64,000 nt of DNA from Prorocentrum cordatum (Eukaryota; Sar; Dinophyceae; Prorocentrales; Prorocentraceae): NCBI GenBank assembly GCA_963575745.1, contig CAUYUJ010009779.1, positions 288,501 through 352,500 on the forward strand, given 5' to 3'. The notes below the pieces were generated by a model that did not search any database, was not told the origin of the DNA, and saw only the letters and a program-made list of their open reading frames with translations. Position numbers and translations under genes: made by a program. Shown piece after piece: positions 20,273 through 31,600 of this stretch. How positions within the stretch are numbered: the stretch's first letter is position 1; each line of letters begins with the position of its first letter.

Positions 20273-20712
20273 ACCGACCGTCCCGGCATCCCTATAGGCC
20301 TACCACGACATGCCCTTAGAATCCGACAATGTCCTGAGAACGCCTAAGGTTCTGATCTCTTGGAACAACAGACCGATGTGTGAAAGCAAGACGGTCTCAG
20401 CAGGAAATGTTCTGAGAACATTTCGTGCAGACCACACAAGGATATCAGAACACTCTTTTCGGGCTGGGCGAAAGGGGGGGATAGCAAAGAGGGGGGGGGA
20501 GAATCAGCTCACGTAGCTGATTTTCCCGGCGCCTCCAGGCGCGCCGGAGGCGGCCATGCATCGAGGAATGGGCCCCTTGGTGGGGCTGAAACCAGCTGCA
20601 TGCAGCAGATTTCGCAGCCCCCCTTTCCCTATCCCCCCCTTTCGTCTGGCCCGATCTTTGGTGAGCCGATCGGCAAGCCAGGACGTTTCGCGCTCCGACG
20701 AGGGTGCGTCAT
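20273..20712 (+). repeat. Dispersed family A, copy 2, interrupted by a family B element
   Basis: Family A runs from GGGACCGACCGTCCCGGC to CAGAACACTCTTT at 20458 and resumes at 20655 with TCTTTGGTGAGCCGATCGGC. That continuation matches the uninterrupted copy at 22098-22325. Confidence 0.85.
20459..20654. mobile_element. Family B inverted-repeat element inserted in family A
   Basis: 196 bp with termini TCGGGCTGGGCGAAAGGGGG and CCCCTTTCGTCTGGCCCGA, continuing inward to GATAG/CTATC. It is flanked by TCTTT on both sides (20454-20458 and 20655-20659), a 5-bp target-site duplication. A second copy is at 47766-47960. Confidence 0.9.
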
Positions 20713-20839
20713 TGAGGCCCCGCCTCTTTGTGATGAATGGTCTGGCAGGTCGGCCCCGAGTGCCTCCACGACCTTCAAGGAAACATATTGTAGCCTCATA
20801 GGGTTGCGGATGCCATGACAATGGACACTCTGACAATCC

Positions 20840-20990
20840 TATCATGAAAATTTCATGTGTTTGACTTATCGGATATATGTTCTAAATATATATTAAACAT
20901 GTTTTTACATGCTTGAAACATGTTTAGCACATGTTTTAGGCATCTTGAATTTATTTGACAACATGCTTCCTCTCCGTGCATCCTCCACAA
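20840..20990 (+). repeat. Dispersed family C, copy 2
   Basis: TTAAACATGTTTTTACATGC to TTTGACAACATGCTTCCTCT. It is preceded by CATGACAATGGACACTCTGA, matching CACGGCAATGGACACCCTAA before the copy at 48040-48175, so the shared block extends past family C. Confidence 0.75.
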
Positions 20991-22097
20991 ACTGTAGCCT
21001 CATAGGGTCCTCACGCCTCCAAAATGACCACGAGGGACCCCCACGGGAGCTGCCAAAGGCCTCCTAAAGTCTGCCTGCAGCAACAGCTGTACGAACGCCG
21101 CAGACGTCTCTCCTCTTCTGGTGGTCGGCAAAGACATGCGAAAGCCTTTTCAGTAAGCGGAAGTTTCTCGGCGAGGATCACTCGATCTGTCAAAATAGCT
21201 GCTATGATTGCAAGAAGGCTGTATAGCGCTGTTTGTCATGCAGGCGATTGTTTTGGATTCTGGCCCCACCGACACTTTCGTTGCTCCACTTCCTTGTCTG
21301 GTACAGCCGGACACCATCCGCCTAAACGGGCCCTGGCCAGGCCAATCCTGGGCCCAACATTAATGGACACCCTCCTGGCTACGCTGGGGAGAGGCACTGT
21401 CCCGAGCCTGTGATCAGCTTAGCCAAAATCGGTGTAGGGGAATCGGTCGGTCTGGTCACCAGCTCTTTGAGTGGATCTCAGGGTCAGTCCTACAAACGAA
21501 GCAGGTTGGAACGGTAGAGAGGAGCTCCTACAGGATGAGAAAATCAATCAGGGGCAGATGCGAGGGCGGGAGGAAGGTGGATCAGAACCGCTTCGGGCAC
21601 ACCCACCGAAAATCGTGTTCTCGAAACGTGAAACGTGATTATGTTCGGGCCGTCGGGCGGCAACTGTGAAGAAGGGCAACTCTGCATCCTTTCGCACCAG
21701 GCCGTACAACGCGTGGTGTTCGCGCAGCTGCGTTTATTCTTGCGCACTGATATTGGCTCTTGACTCAGATCTTTGCTCGGCATGCGCATCTGTTTACTGC
21801 CCCTCCACGCTAGGCTGCCACCCACACATTAGTTTGGGGATGCACCCTGACCGTGCAGGTGGCACTGCCAGGGCCTACGTGCAAGACCAACGTGCGGCGA
21901 TTCGCATGCGTGGGCAAAGCCTGCAGCGCCAGTGCCGCCGAATACTGGGCCTGCTCGTGGCATGCATGCGCCGAGCAGGCCCAGGACTGGGCGGGATGAA
22001 ACAGAATCGAGCTGGATTCAGCGGGACGATGCCAAATTAGGCCTGCTTTCGACCACGGACATACAATCGAACCTGGGACAGAATACCATCCCTTTGA
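20991..22097. other. Unassigned stretch of about 1.1 kb
   Basis: No reading frame is convincing. A diverged relative of the 11341 palindrome left arm (CCTGGCCAGGCCAATCCTGG) is at about 21331. No other repeat family recognised. Confidence 0.5.
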
Positions 22098-22325
22098 GCA
22101 GGGACCGAATGCCCCGGCATTCCCATAGGCCTACCACGAAATGTTCGTAGAACCCCAAACTGTTATACTAACAAGAACTGTTCTTAGAACGTAAGCACGG
22201 TGTGTTAAAACAAGACGTTCTCAACCAGAAATGTCCTAAGAACATCTCGTGCATGCCACAAACGGTTCTTAGAACATTCTTTGGTAGGCCCATCGGCAAG
22301 CTAGGACGTTTCGCCACTGCTTGAT
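22098..22325 (+). repeat. Dispersed family A, copy 3
   Basis: GCAGGGACCGAATGCCCCGG to TAGGACGTTTCGCCACTGCT. It serves as the uninterrupted reference for the insertion at 20459. Confidence 0.88.
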
Positions 22326-22357
22326 CCCTCCATGAACACGAGACCCTCCGCCGGCCA

Positions 22358-22480
22358 ACACACACAAAACATCGAAGGGTATCCTCATGCACAAGAACAT
22401 CCAGCAGACACGACGAAGACTAAGGCACCCTCCCCGAACCGACCTCGATCTCACACCTCGGCCCGGCGGTAGCAGTGCCG
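22358..22480 (+). repeat. Direct repeat, left copy
   Basis: ACATCGAAGGGTATCCTCATGC through CCGAACCGACCTCGATCTCA aligns with 23228-23350 (CATCGCAAGGTACCCTCCCC through CCGAACCGGCCTCGATCTTA). Two diverged copies 870 bp apart. Confidence 0.65.
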
Positions 22481-22496
22481 GCGCGGAATCAAACAT

Positions 22497-22865
22497 CCTC
22501 CTCCTCCTCCTCCTCCTCCTCCTCCTCCCCCTCCTCCTCCCCCTCCTCCTCCTCCTCCTCCTCCTCTCCTCCTCCTCCTCCTTCCCCTCCTCCTCCTCCT
22601 CCTCCTCCCCCTCCTCCTCCTCCTCCTCCTCCTCCTCCTCCGACCTGCACCCTCCATGGCAGGCGGGGGCGGCCCCGCCTCGGCGCCCGCGAAGCCGCGC
22701 ACGAGCTCGCGCAGCAGCCCCGCGCGACCCTCGCCGGCCGCCGCCGCCCCTCGCGGAGTTCTGTTGGCGGCCCCGGCAGAGGAAGAGGAGGAGGAGGAGG
22801 AGGAGGAGGAGGAGGAGGAGGAGGAGGAGCAGGAGCAGGAGCAGGAGGAGGAGGAGGAAGAGGTA
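22497..22865. repeat. TCC array and GGA array in inverted orientation
   Basis: TCC triplets at 22497-22640 and GGA/GCA triplets at 22780-22862 flank a GC-rich core, repeating the arrangement at 17.7-18.2 kb. Confidence 0.9.
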
Positions 22866-22894
22866 GGCCCCCCTCACGGAGTTCGGGTAGTCGA

Positions 22895-23050
22895 AGCCAA
22901 TCTGGCGCCAATCCGGCAGGCCCAATCTGGCAGACGGGGGCAATCTGGCGAGGGAGCCGACGCGAATCCAGTCTGGCGACCAACCCAGATCCTCCAATCT
23001 GGCCAGGCCAGATTGGCCCTTGGGGCCCAATCCAGTCTGACAGTCTGGCC
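22895..23050. repeat. Degenerate CCAATCTGGC tandem repeats
   Basis: CCAATCTGGC or close variants recur about seven times, with one inverted AGATTGGCC. Confidence 0.65.
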
Positions 23051-23227
23051 TTCGACTACCCAGAAAGGAAAGCAGAGCGCCCCCCGAGCGGCAACATTAA
23101 AGGCGGACTGACTCCAAGGGGGGGGGGGCCGGCGACGCATCGCCGATATCGACGAGGCACCCGATACAGTCGGACCCGGGCCAGAGAAGCACCCCTCAAA
23201 AACATTAAAGCCTCCTGGCAAAAAACA

Positions 23228-23350
23228 AACGAACCATCGCAAGGTACCCTCCCCAAGGTACACAAGGACATCCGACAGACACGAAAAACATTTGGGTGTC
23301 TTCTCCGAACCGGCCTCGATCTTATACCTCTGTCCGACTGTAGGGGCGGA
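23228..23350 (+). repeat. Direct repeat, right copy
   Basis: Partner of 22358-22480; both carry ACA(C)GA...GACACGA and CCGAACCG(A/G)CCTCGATC. Confidence 0.65.
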
Positions 23351-23410
23351 CTGTCTCGGGGACGTGGGACAGATCGGCCTGGAATCGGCGACACGTCGCC
23401 GATATTTTGA

Positions 23411-23485
23411 TACACATACATACATACATACATACATACATACATACATACATACATACATACATACATACATACATACATGCAT
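23411..23485. repeat. TACA tetranucleotide microsatellite
   Basis: About 18 perfect ATAC units. The minus-strand Met-Tyr-Val-Cys frame is an artefact. Confidence 0.97.
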
Positions 23486-23859
23486 ACATCCCTACATGTG
23501 TACGATAACCACGCGCGCGCTACTGGCGCGCTTCGGTTCTAGTCAACTACGAACAATTACTCCTCCTTTTCCTCCCTCTCCTCCTCCCCATCCTCCTCAT
23601 GAGCTATAGCCGCATCCACTCTCATGGCAGGCTGGCGCAATCCTGGCGTCGACGTCGTCGTCGGCGTCGTCGCCGCTGTCGTCGTCGTGGTCGCGGGTGC
23701 GGGAAGTGGAGGGAGGTAGAGAAAAAAAGGGAGGCAGGTAGGCAAAAACATGAACAAACAAGCAAAAAGAGGCAAAAAGGGAGAAGACTGGAAAGATCAA
23801 CGCATGAATAACATTTCCCCCTCCTTTCCTTACTTCCGCTTCTGATGAATTGTGTTTGT

Positions 23860-23985
23860 TCTCCTCCTCCTCCTTTTCCTCCTCTTCCTCCTCTTCCTCC
23901 CCCCCCCTCCATCCTCCCTCTCCCCCTCCTCCTCCTCCTCCTCCTCCTCCTCCTCCTCCTCCTCCTCCTCCCCCGGTCCTTCTCC
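23860..23985. repeat. TCC microsatellite
   Basis: CTCCTC triplets interrupted by CTTTTCCTC and a C run. Confidence 0.93.
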
Positions 23986-24255
23986 TCATCCTCGTTATCT
24001 TTACATGCGTGCTCTGCCTCCGCGTTCCTTGTCCCCTCCTCGCCCTCCTCTTCCTCTTTCGAATGACGGCGACAATCACGTTCCCGTCCCAAATGCGGCC
24101 GCAAAACATGCAAGACGGCCCAACGGAATCATTGGAAACGAACCTGAGATGGGGGTCGCTTGGGAGCGACGTGGGGGAAATGGAAGGTAACAAAGCAAGA
24201 GCGGCCGGAGCTGGCAAGTCCAAGTGGGGGAGGGTGAAAAGAACGTGAGGGTTTT

Positions 24256-24453
24256 TCGGGAGCGGCCAAGAGAGGGGGTGTCCAAGAGGGGGGGGGTGCA
24301 AATCATGGCCGGCGGCATGTGCGCGGCCCAAGGGGGAGGGGCCAGGGACGTAATGACATAAGAAGAGGCGCCATGAAATCAGAAGAAAAATCATGGCCCG
24401 CGCCATGAGATCCCCCCCCTCCTAGTCATCACCCCCCTCTTTGCCGCCCCCGA
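24256..24453. mobile_element. Family M3 inverted-repeat element, copy 1
   Basis: About 198 bp from TCGGGAGCGGCCAAGAG to CACCCCCCTCTTTGCCGCCC then CCGA. The ends are inverted (GGCGG.AAAGAGGGGGGTG). The interior has CAAATCATGGCCGGCGGCAT and ATCATGGC...GCCATGA. Flanking GTTTT on both sides suggests a 5-bp target-site duplication. Confidence 0.85.
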
Positions 24454-24474
24454 AGTTTTACGACACAAACCAGA

Positions 24475-25560
24475 ATTGGTTTCGGCCCATCCCGCCGCTG
24501 CCCCTCGTGGGTCGAAGGCCTGCAGGATGTTCGGTGGGACGCCGGCAGAAACCGCGCAGGGGCCTCTGGGGGGCCGTTTGTAGGCCTATGTGTTTCATCA
24601 TTTCGGGCCGTTTGGAGCGTCCCTGAGGCCGCCTTGGGGCCCGCGTGGGCATCGTCGTCGTCGTCTGGCTCATCTTCATGATTCGTCTCATGATTTGCCA
24701 CTGTGTGCCGTTTGCCACTGAAGCTTGAAAACCGGAAGAACGGCACAACGCAATCACTCGAAAAACCTTCGGGAAAGGAGGGGGCGGTTGAGCTTAGAAC
24801 TGACATGGAGGAGGTATGCAGGGACAAAGCAAAAACGCTGGAGCTGGGAAGTCCACGACAGCGACGCACATGGGTTTGGGCCCATCCCGCAGCCGTCCTG
24901 GACTGTGGGTCAAAGCCTGTAGGATGTTCGGTGGGGGACAAAACGCGGGGGGGGGGCCTTACGACAAAGACCAGGATGGGTGTCGGACCCTCCCGCCGCC
25001 CGCCCCTGGATCGTTGTTCGAAAAATTGGAACACATGCCCGGTGGGATGTTGACGGAGGCCGCGCGGAGTCTTCTTGGCGTGAGACATTGACGGAAACCG
25101 TGTCGTCAGGGCTGGCGTGACGGGTTCCAAGGTACCCCAGGTGAAGGCGGAAAGACGGAAGGACGGCCCAATGAAAGCATTAGAAAAAACCTTGAGGTAA
25201 AGGGGGTGGAAGCGGGGGCTTAGAACTGAGATGTAGAAGGTCCGGGATGACAGAGGAAGCACGGCTGAGGCTGGGAAGTGGCCGCGCGGGGGAGGGGGAG
25301 AAAAACCCCGGGGGCTTCCGCCAGCAAGCAGACTGGCAATGGGCCCCTCCCGCCGCCGTCCTGGAATGTGGGTCGAAGGCCTGTCTGGCCATCGCTCGGA
25401 CGTCCAATCCCTGTGTTTTTTTTTTGGGGGGGGGTCGTGCGTGGTTTTTGTCGCCAAATGATCAAGGATGCTCCTCGATGGTCCTCGCCCAAAGAAAAAT
25501 GCACACTTCCGAGCTGTAGGATGTGCGGTGGGAGGCCGGCGCAGGTCGCGCGGGGGCCCC
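24475..25560 (+). repeat. Three-copy segmental repeat
   Basis: Copies at about 24475-24600 (truncated), 24715-24960 and 25130-25560 share CGGAAGAACGGC..AATCACT, CTTAGAACTGACATGGAGGA, CATCCCGCAGCCGTCCTGG, GGGTCGAAGGCCTG and AGGATGTTCGGTGGG. The third copy carries a family M2 element. Coding is unlikely because the copies do not keep one open frame. Confidence 0.7.
25386..25513. mobile_element. Family M2 inverted-repeat element, copy 4, with empty sites in the window
   Basis: Inserted between GGCCTGTC and CTGTAGGATG. The two other segmental copies read GGCCTG(C/T)AGGATG without it (near 24521 and 24918). CTGT is present on both sides here. The right terminal repeat is shortened: it ends TTCCGAG and lacks CGATGCCA. 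Confidence 0.85.
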
Positions 25561-25712
25561 CGGTGGGGCCGCGTCTGGGCCCCCTGCCGCTGACCCTCCT
25601 GGGCTGTCGTGGGCGCGCCCGGGGCCGCCTCGCAGCCTGCGTGGGTCTCTGTTTGCCGTTTTTCTCTCCGCGTCGTCGCAGTCCTCCTCCTCCGCCTCCT
25701 CCTCGTAGGTTT

Positions 25713-25905
25713 ATGTCGGGCGTGCCCCCCTACAGGGGGATCTTCGACGAACAATGAAACATACCCCCAAAATGCCCCCAAAGGGTCAAAAACTATACAA
25801 AAAATGATCCCCAAACTATTGTTTCATTATTGTTTGACTATTGTTGGGGTATGTTTAATTTTGTCGTCGAGAAGTCCTCTGTAGGGGGACAGGCCCGACT
25901 TAACC
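25713..25905. mobile_element. Family M1 foldback element, full copy
   Basis: 193 bp. Left ATGTCGGGCGTGCCCCCCTAC and right TGTAGGGGGACAGGCCCGAC then TTAACC are inverted. Internal arms GACGAACAATGAAACATACC and GGTATGTTTAATTTTGTCGTC also pair. Flanks GTAGGTTT (25705-25712) and GTAGGTCT (25906-25913) form an 8-bp target-site duplication with one difference. Confidence 0.9.
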
Positions 25906-25929
25906 GTAGGTCTCCTAATCGGACAAGTG

Positions 25930-27110
25930 GCGACGATCATGTTTCCGGAAGGCTTTCCGGGAACGTGGCGGGGTGGGCCGTGTGGGGGCTCTCGACTTCA
26001 GGACTTATCCAACTGAGGCTGCCTGGCCCGAAGGACGGGCCAGCGGGCACAGTTGCAAAGGTGGGGATGGTGGCGCAGCTTGAAAGGCGCAGAGCTTCCA
26101 CCGAAGAACGGCAGGGTCGGAAACACAACGGCAGAGCGCTGCGCTGAATTGGGGTGTGTGGTGGCACGGCGCGGACGGTCCTCCTCATCTTCGGCCTCCT
26201 TTCCTGACCGGCGGCGGCAATCCTGTTCCCGGAGAGCTCCCCAGGAACATGGTGTGTTGGCCGTATGGGAATCCTCGTGGAGGTTGCCAGGGTACCTCCA
26301 AGGAGACTGCAAAGCCCGAAGGACAGCCAGAGTGAACCATTCGGAGATGTCGTCATGGTGGTGCGGCTGCGAAATGACATGGGGGAGGCGCAAAGAAACG
26401 AAACAAGAAAGGTGGGAGCTGGGTAGAAAAGGGCAAGTGCAAGGAAGGAGGAATGTCGACGGAGGCCTCGCGGGGGGGCCTATTGGGGGCCGTTGCTTGG
26501 CCTCTTGGGGCCCATTTTGGAACCTTCGGGGGCGTCGTGGGGGCCCCGTGGCAGCCTCTTGGGCCGTTGGGATTGTCGGAAGCTGAAAGAGAGGAGGAGC
26601 CCCAACCAAGTCAAAAACCCTTGCAAAATCAATGATTGTTGCTTCTCGGGGCGCTCGTCTGGGGCCTCGGGCGCCCTCTGGAGCGTATCCAAGGCCGTCC
26701 TGGCGCCCTCTCGATGCCTCTGGGGAACTCCATAAGGCGGAAAACTTGTTATTTCGATTCATGTCCCTCCTCTGGAGGCCATCTTGGGGCCGTCTGGAGG
26801 GCCTCGTGGGCTGTCTTGAGCGCCCCTGGGGGCGTCATGGGCCGCTGCTGGGCCGTCCCGGGGCCTTCCTGGGGGCCGCCTGGCCCGTCCTGTGGCGGTG
26901 TCGGAGGCCTTGTGGGCCGTCGTGGAGTGTCAGAATGTCGACAAATAGAGGGCACCGATAACATTCAAAAACCAATGAGACATCAATAATTTTGGCCTCT
27001 CGAGATGCTCGCCCAAGGCCTCGAACGCCCACTGAAGCTTACCCGGGGCCGTCCTGGCGCAGCCTGGAAGCCTTCCGAGATCGTTCAGAAAGCATCTTCG
27101 GTGCTCTCAG
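25930..27110 (+). repeat. Degenerate direct repeats of CCTCGGGGCC-type words
   Basis: Two pairs are clear: GGAACGTGGCGGGGTGGGCC (about 25960) with GGAACATGGTGTGTTGGCCG (about 26245), and 26605-26730 with 26965-27090 (AATCAATGATTGTTGCTTCTC...GGCCGTCCTGGCGC). The rest is GGCC/TTGGGGCC-rich filler with no consistent reading frame. Confidence 0.6.
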
Positions 27111-27459
27111 GGCGTAGTAGACCCAATCTGGTAGACTGTCGTACCAACTTGTGGGCCCTCTATGCCATCACCGTCGTCATAGTCGTCTTCGCTGTCTTCG
27201 TCATCACCGTCGAATAGTTCATCCTCCTCCTCCTCCTCCTTCTCGGCCTCGTTATCTTCGTCGCTTTGGAGGCCCCTGGAAGCTCTGGAGGCCTCCAGAA
27301 GCCCGGAAACCCTGCTTGGCAATGCCGCGAATCCCTTCGGCATTGCTTGGCACTGATCTTCGCTGCCAGAGAGAAATGGGCCCCGTTAGCACTGTTGGCG
27401 TGGGCCTGGCAACCAGATCCGGGCGTGGCGGGAGGAGAACAAAGAGAGAGAACATAATC

Positions 27460-27585
27460 TGGCCATCGCTCGGACGTCCATTCCCTGTGTTTTTTCGGCT
27501 TCGCGCGTGGCTTCTCGCCAAATGATCAAGGATGCTCCTCGATGGACCTCGCCCAAGAAAAAATGCACACGTCCGAGCGATGCCA
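27460..27585. mobile_element. Family M2 inverted-repeat element, copy 5
   Basis: TGGCCATCGCTCGGACGTCC to CACGTCCGAGCGATGCCA. ATAAT occurs in both flanks. Confidence 0.88.
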
Positions 27586-27809
27586 AATAATAAAACGAGA
27601 AGCCAGCGACGGAGGCAGCAGCGCACTCGCACGCACTACGGTGCGCAGGCGGAGGAGTGGGTGGGAGCAGCGCCCTCCCATGTGGACGGGCCCCAAGAGC
27701 CATGCTTTCGCATCACTCGGCATTGCGGGGGGCAATGCCGAGGAATCCGCGCTGCTTGGCATTGATGGGCGTTGCTTGGCACTGCTTCGGAACGTATGGC
27801 GACCAAACA

Positions 27810-28004
27810 TCGGGAGCGGCCAAGAGGGGGGTGTCCAAGAGGGGGGGGTGCAAATCATGACCGGCGGCATGTGCACGGCCCAGCGGGGGGGCCAGGGAAC
27901 GTATTGAAACAAGAAGAGGCGCCTTGAAATCAGGGGAAATATCATGGCCCCCGCCATGATATCCACCCCCCCTTAGTCATCACCCCCCTCTCTTCCGCCC
28001 CCGA
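27810..28004. mobile_element. Family M3 inverted-repeat element, copy 2
   Basis: 195 bp from TCGGGAGCGGCCAAGAGG to TCTTCCGCCCCCGA, flanked by AAACA on both sides (27805-27809 and 28005-28009), a perfect 5-bp target-site duplication. Confidence 0.9.
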
Positions 28005-28289
28005 AAACACAAACGTGCCACTTGTTACCATAGGCTGGGCACTCAGACCCGAGCTCGTCACGTGTTATTGGCATTGCAATGCTTCGCATTGCTTGTTTGG
28101 CATTGAACAGCATTGCTCCTGCATTGTTTGGCGCTGCTTGGCGTTGCTTGGGGGTGGCAGAACACTGGCACCAAGGAAAATCGAGGAACCCGAGGAATGC
28201 TACAAAGAACCAAGACCGCAGTACCCGAGGAACGTAGCCGGGAGCCAAGACAAATTATGTGCATGACGCCATTGAATATCTGGTGAACT

Positions 28290-28610
28290 CTCTTCCTCTC
28301 TGGCCTCTGACAGGCCGAGACGCCCCAAGAAGCCTCAAAGATGTCCCAAGGAGGCCTCCGAGGTCACCCTAAGGCGGCCCAAGACGGCCCCGAAGAGGGC
28401 CCCGAGACGACCAAAGAGACCTGCAACATCGCCTAACGCGCTGTGCCATCGGCACCCTTCAACCCCTGTGAATTAGCTTGGCTGTCTGTTTGTTCCCTGT
28501 TCTGATCTACGCGTGCTCCCTTCCTCCATATCTCTCTCTCTCTCTCTCTTCCTCTCTCTCTTCCTCGCCCTATCCCTCTCTCTGTCCCTCTACGCTGTTT
28601 ACGGTTGATT
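28290..28610. repeat. GGCCCCAAGA-type degenerate repeats and CT dinucleotide run
   Basis: AGGCC/GACGGCCC words recur at about 10-12 bp (28300-28430), then CTCTCTCT at 28527-28600. Similar words recur at 29880-30190. Confidence 0.6.
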
Positions 28611-28619
28611 CCATATTGA

Positions 28620-29270
28620 CTGCGCACTACTGAACTGTCTAACAGTTTCTCTACACTCTCTGCTCCACTCTGCTCTGTACTCTCGGATATGCGCTGTTTG
28701 CCCTGTACGATCCACTACTCATTCTGACCGCGGATGCAAAGACTCGGGAACATGATATTGTTGAATATCTCTCCAAACTCTCTGGTCAAATCTGCTCGCA
28801 TTCGTGACCCCTCTCCATTTCACGGTCAAGATCCTGCGGCACCAGGCCACAATCAAGACCTCCCAAACCCCGTAACCCGACACTGCCAAGGACCCCAGAA
28901 CCGAAAAAAACGGGGAACACCCGGGAACTCGGCGGCCTGCCGAAATCGGCGACACGCGCATTCGCCTTCCCATTCCTTGATCCGCTGGGACCACTTCCGT
29001 ACAAGCACTGATGATGGATAATTTCGGAGTTGCTCAACCTGACCGCACTGTTGGTCTGACTGATGTGCCCCCCTTGGTTTCACCAGTGCTCCTTTTCTTC
29101 ACTTCTGAAAACATCCTGACTGGGATGCCAGTTCTGGATGGGCAGGTTGGAATACGTAAGCCATCGGGACTTGCGCGATGCACGCCTGGGCAATACTGCG
29201 AATGTGGCCCTTCGATTGCTCCACGAGCTGGTGTGAGCGCATCAACGAGACCCAACAAATATGAACTTCA
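28620..29270. other. Unassigned sequence
   Basis: No convincing gene. A minus-strand frame (SKGHIRSIAQACIAQVPMAY at about 29120-29230) has ordinary composition but cannot be joined to anything with confidence. Confidence 0.35.
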
Positions 29271-29274
29271 CACA

Positions 29275-29600
29275 CTAACAAGCATATGTGCAACCCACCT
29301 GGGCAGGCGCAACCATAGCGTTACGCTCACACTGCTTCCAAGCATCATCAAAATTCGCAGGCTCAGAACAGATCGGGAAGGCAACGTGTTGATCCTTCCC
29401 TTGCGCATCCCACCAGATCCTTCTGCACCATCGGCAAGCGCCGCGACCTCCGGTGATGGAGCCTGCTTCCGGCTTGCCCGAGCAGGCTCCGGCGGCTCCT
29501 GCGTGGCCTGTCCACTCTCTCTTCGGATCGCTGTGGCTGCGGGCAGACGTATTGTCTCCCTTCGCGGCAACCAACTCCGCGCAACATCTGGGTGACGATC
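29275..29600 (-). other. Possible isolated exon or gene remnant
   Basis: A minus-strand frame reads WDAQGKDQHVAFPICSEPAN then FDDAWKQCERNAMVAP, with amino-acid use more protein-like than its surroundings and several cysteines. No start, domain or splice partner is evident. It could be a retroelement fragment or chance. Confidence 0.22.
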
Positions 29601-30384
29601 GATGATGCAAGAATCATGGCCCCCCAAGAAAGATGCTTCCCAAAGGACATGCAAAAATCTGCGCGTCTTGCGCGCGCTGTTTTACCAGACCTGCACTAGC
29701 AGTTCTTATCCGCCACCGTGCCTTTTGTTCGTTGAGGCGTGGAAGAATGCCAAAGTCTGTCTGGTCGGGGTTCCGTTATTTTCGAAGGGCCACCCCCCCA
29801 TCCTGGCCGCAAGGAGCTGCGCGCACCTCCCCCTTCCCGAAACTCCTGGGCTGCCTAACACCTTCCTGGCGCTTCTGAGGATTCCAAAATGGCCCAGATG
29901 GCTTCCAAGAAAGACCTGTGAAGCCATCGCGGCTGCCAAGATGGTCAAAGATGTCCCGAAGACGGCCCGAGATAACCCCAAGATGGCCCAAGATACATCA
30001 GGACCGTCCAAGGTGGCCACCAAGAGAGAGGGAGCACAAACCGAAAATCTGAGCCTTCCGCCCCAAGTGGCCTCCAGTAGGCCCCAAGAGGCGCCCAACA
30101 GGCCTCCATGAGGCACCAAAAAGCCCCTAAGATGCCCAAAGCGGCCCCCAGGAGGCCTTAAAATTACCTCCAAGAGGTCCCCGAGAGGCCACGATATCAG
30201 AACGAACATCCAAGAGGCGTTCTACCTACAACCCAAGCACGGTGGCGGGATGCGCCGACGGCCATTCGATAATGTCGTCCACGTTAACTACGCCGACACA
30301 TGCGGATTCTGGTCCACATCCATAATGGAATTCGTGTTCCTTTGTCAGCACACCCGCCGCGCAGGATGTTCTCCTCTCCCTCAA

Positions 30385-30880
30385 AAATCTCCATCATCCC
30401 CATCACCAGCACAGCGACATCACCATCATCAGCATCCTAATGATCATCGTCATCACGGCCACCACCCTCATGACCATCATTGTCGCCATCGTCACCATCG
30501 TCATCATCACCACCACCATCATCACCATCATCCTCGCCATCGTCACATGCGTCCTCCTCATCAGCGTCCACCTCATCATCATCATCATCATCATCCGCAT
30601 CGTCATCAGCACGTTCTTCATGATGCGCAAACCCCCCCGCGGTCGCTTACACTTTCAACATCAATATTTTCAACACCAATATTATAATACCAATCGTAAT
30701 TATCATCGTCGCAATCACTATCGTCATTGCCATCAACATCACCATCAACATCGCACACATACCATGGCATCCCGGACACATTTGATCACCACACCATGCT
30801 CCCTCAATCGCCATCACCGTCACCATTACCATCATCATCTTCGCATCGTGAGGCAACATCCGGCGGAAACCACCTATGAA
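30385..30880. repeat. Degenerate CAT/ATC array
   Basis: Imperfect ATC, CAC and CGT triplets over 500 bp. Poly-His and poly-Ile frames result from the triplets. Confidence 0.85.
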
Positions 30881-30959
30881 GCCCGCGCGTAATGTAACGA
30901 ATTCGTGCGGGTCATCTGCGTAATCGACCACGCATCGCACTTGAACACCCAAAGGGGGC

Positions 30960-31600
30960 AACCAGTGAAGATGTTTCAAGCAGAGGTCTCGTATGCGAAC
31001 GAATCGCGGAAAAATCACGTTACGAATCCGAATGGTCCGTGGGCATACTTTACCACGCATAATATTCGAGCGCACAAGCAAGCGCCACAAGTGAGGATGT
31101 CTCAGATGGGCTCCGCGTGTGCGAACACATCGCGAAGAAATATCACATGGGAGCCTTTTTGTTTCCCTCCGTTCTCATTTGAAGTCACCTGTATATCGTA
31201 CATGACACAGCGCTAGAGGTCCCCCAACAAAGGCAAGCAGTTAGGATGTTTCAAGCGGGGGGCCTCGATTGTGAGCGGATAGAAAAGACGGAGGTCACGC
31301 GCGGAAGCCCCCTTCCACATGGGCCCCGCAAGCCGCGTTACTTATCCGAGCGGGTCATCGGCAAACTTTACCAAATACCCCAAACACAAAAAAAACGGTG
31401 CGAACTGTAAGGATGTCCGGAACGGCGGTCTCGTTTGTGAGTGGACGCCGAAGACCGCGCAACCGATGGGGCCCGCGTGAAACGTCGGAGCCCGAGGCGG
31501 GTCATCGGACAATTTCTCCATGCGTGAATAGGTTTAGAATCTCAACCGGGAACCTCGTCTGCGAAAGGAGCGCGAAGAGGTCTCGAGTCCCCCGGGGGCC
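30960..31600 (+). repeat. Degenerate ~125-175 bp tandem repeat
   Basis: A block of the form AGGATGTTTCAAGCGGGGG then CTCGT.TG.GA.CG recurs at about 30968, 31093, 31233, 31410 and, weakly, 31530. Copies often carry GAAGACCGCG or AAAAATCACG after it. Confidence 0.6.

Noticed and set aside
23411-23485. Telomeric repeat
   Set aside because: The unit is TACA, not a TTTAGGG-type telomere, and it is short and internal.
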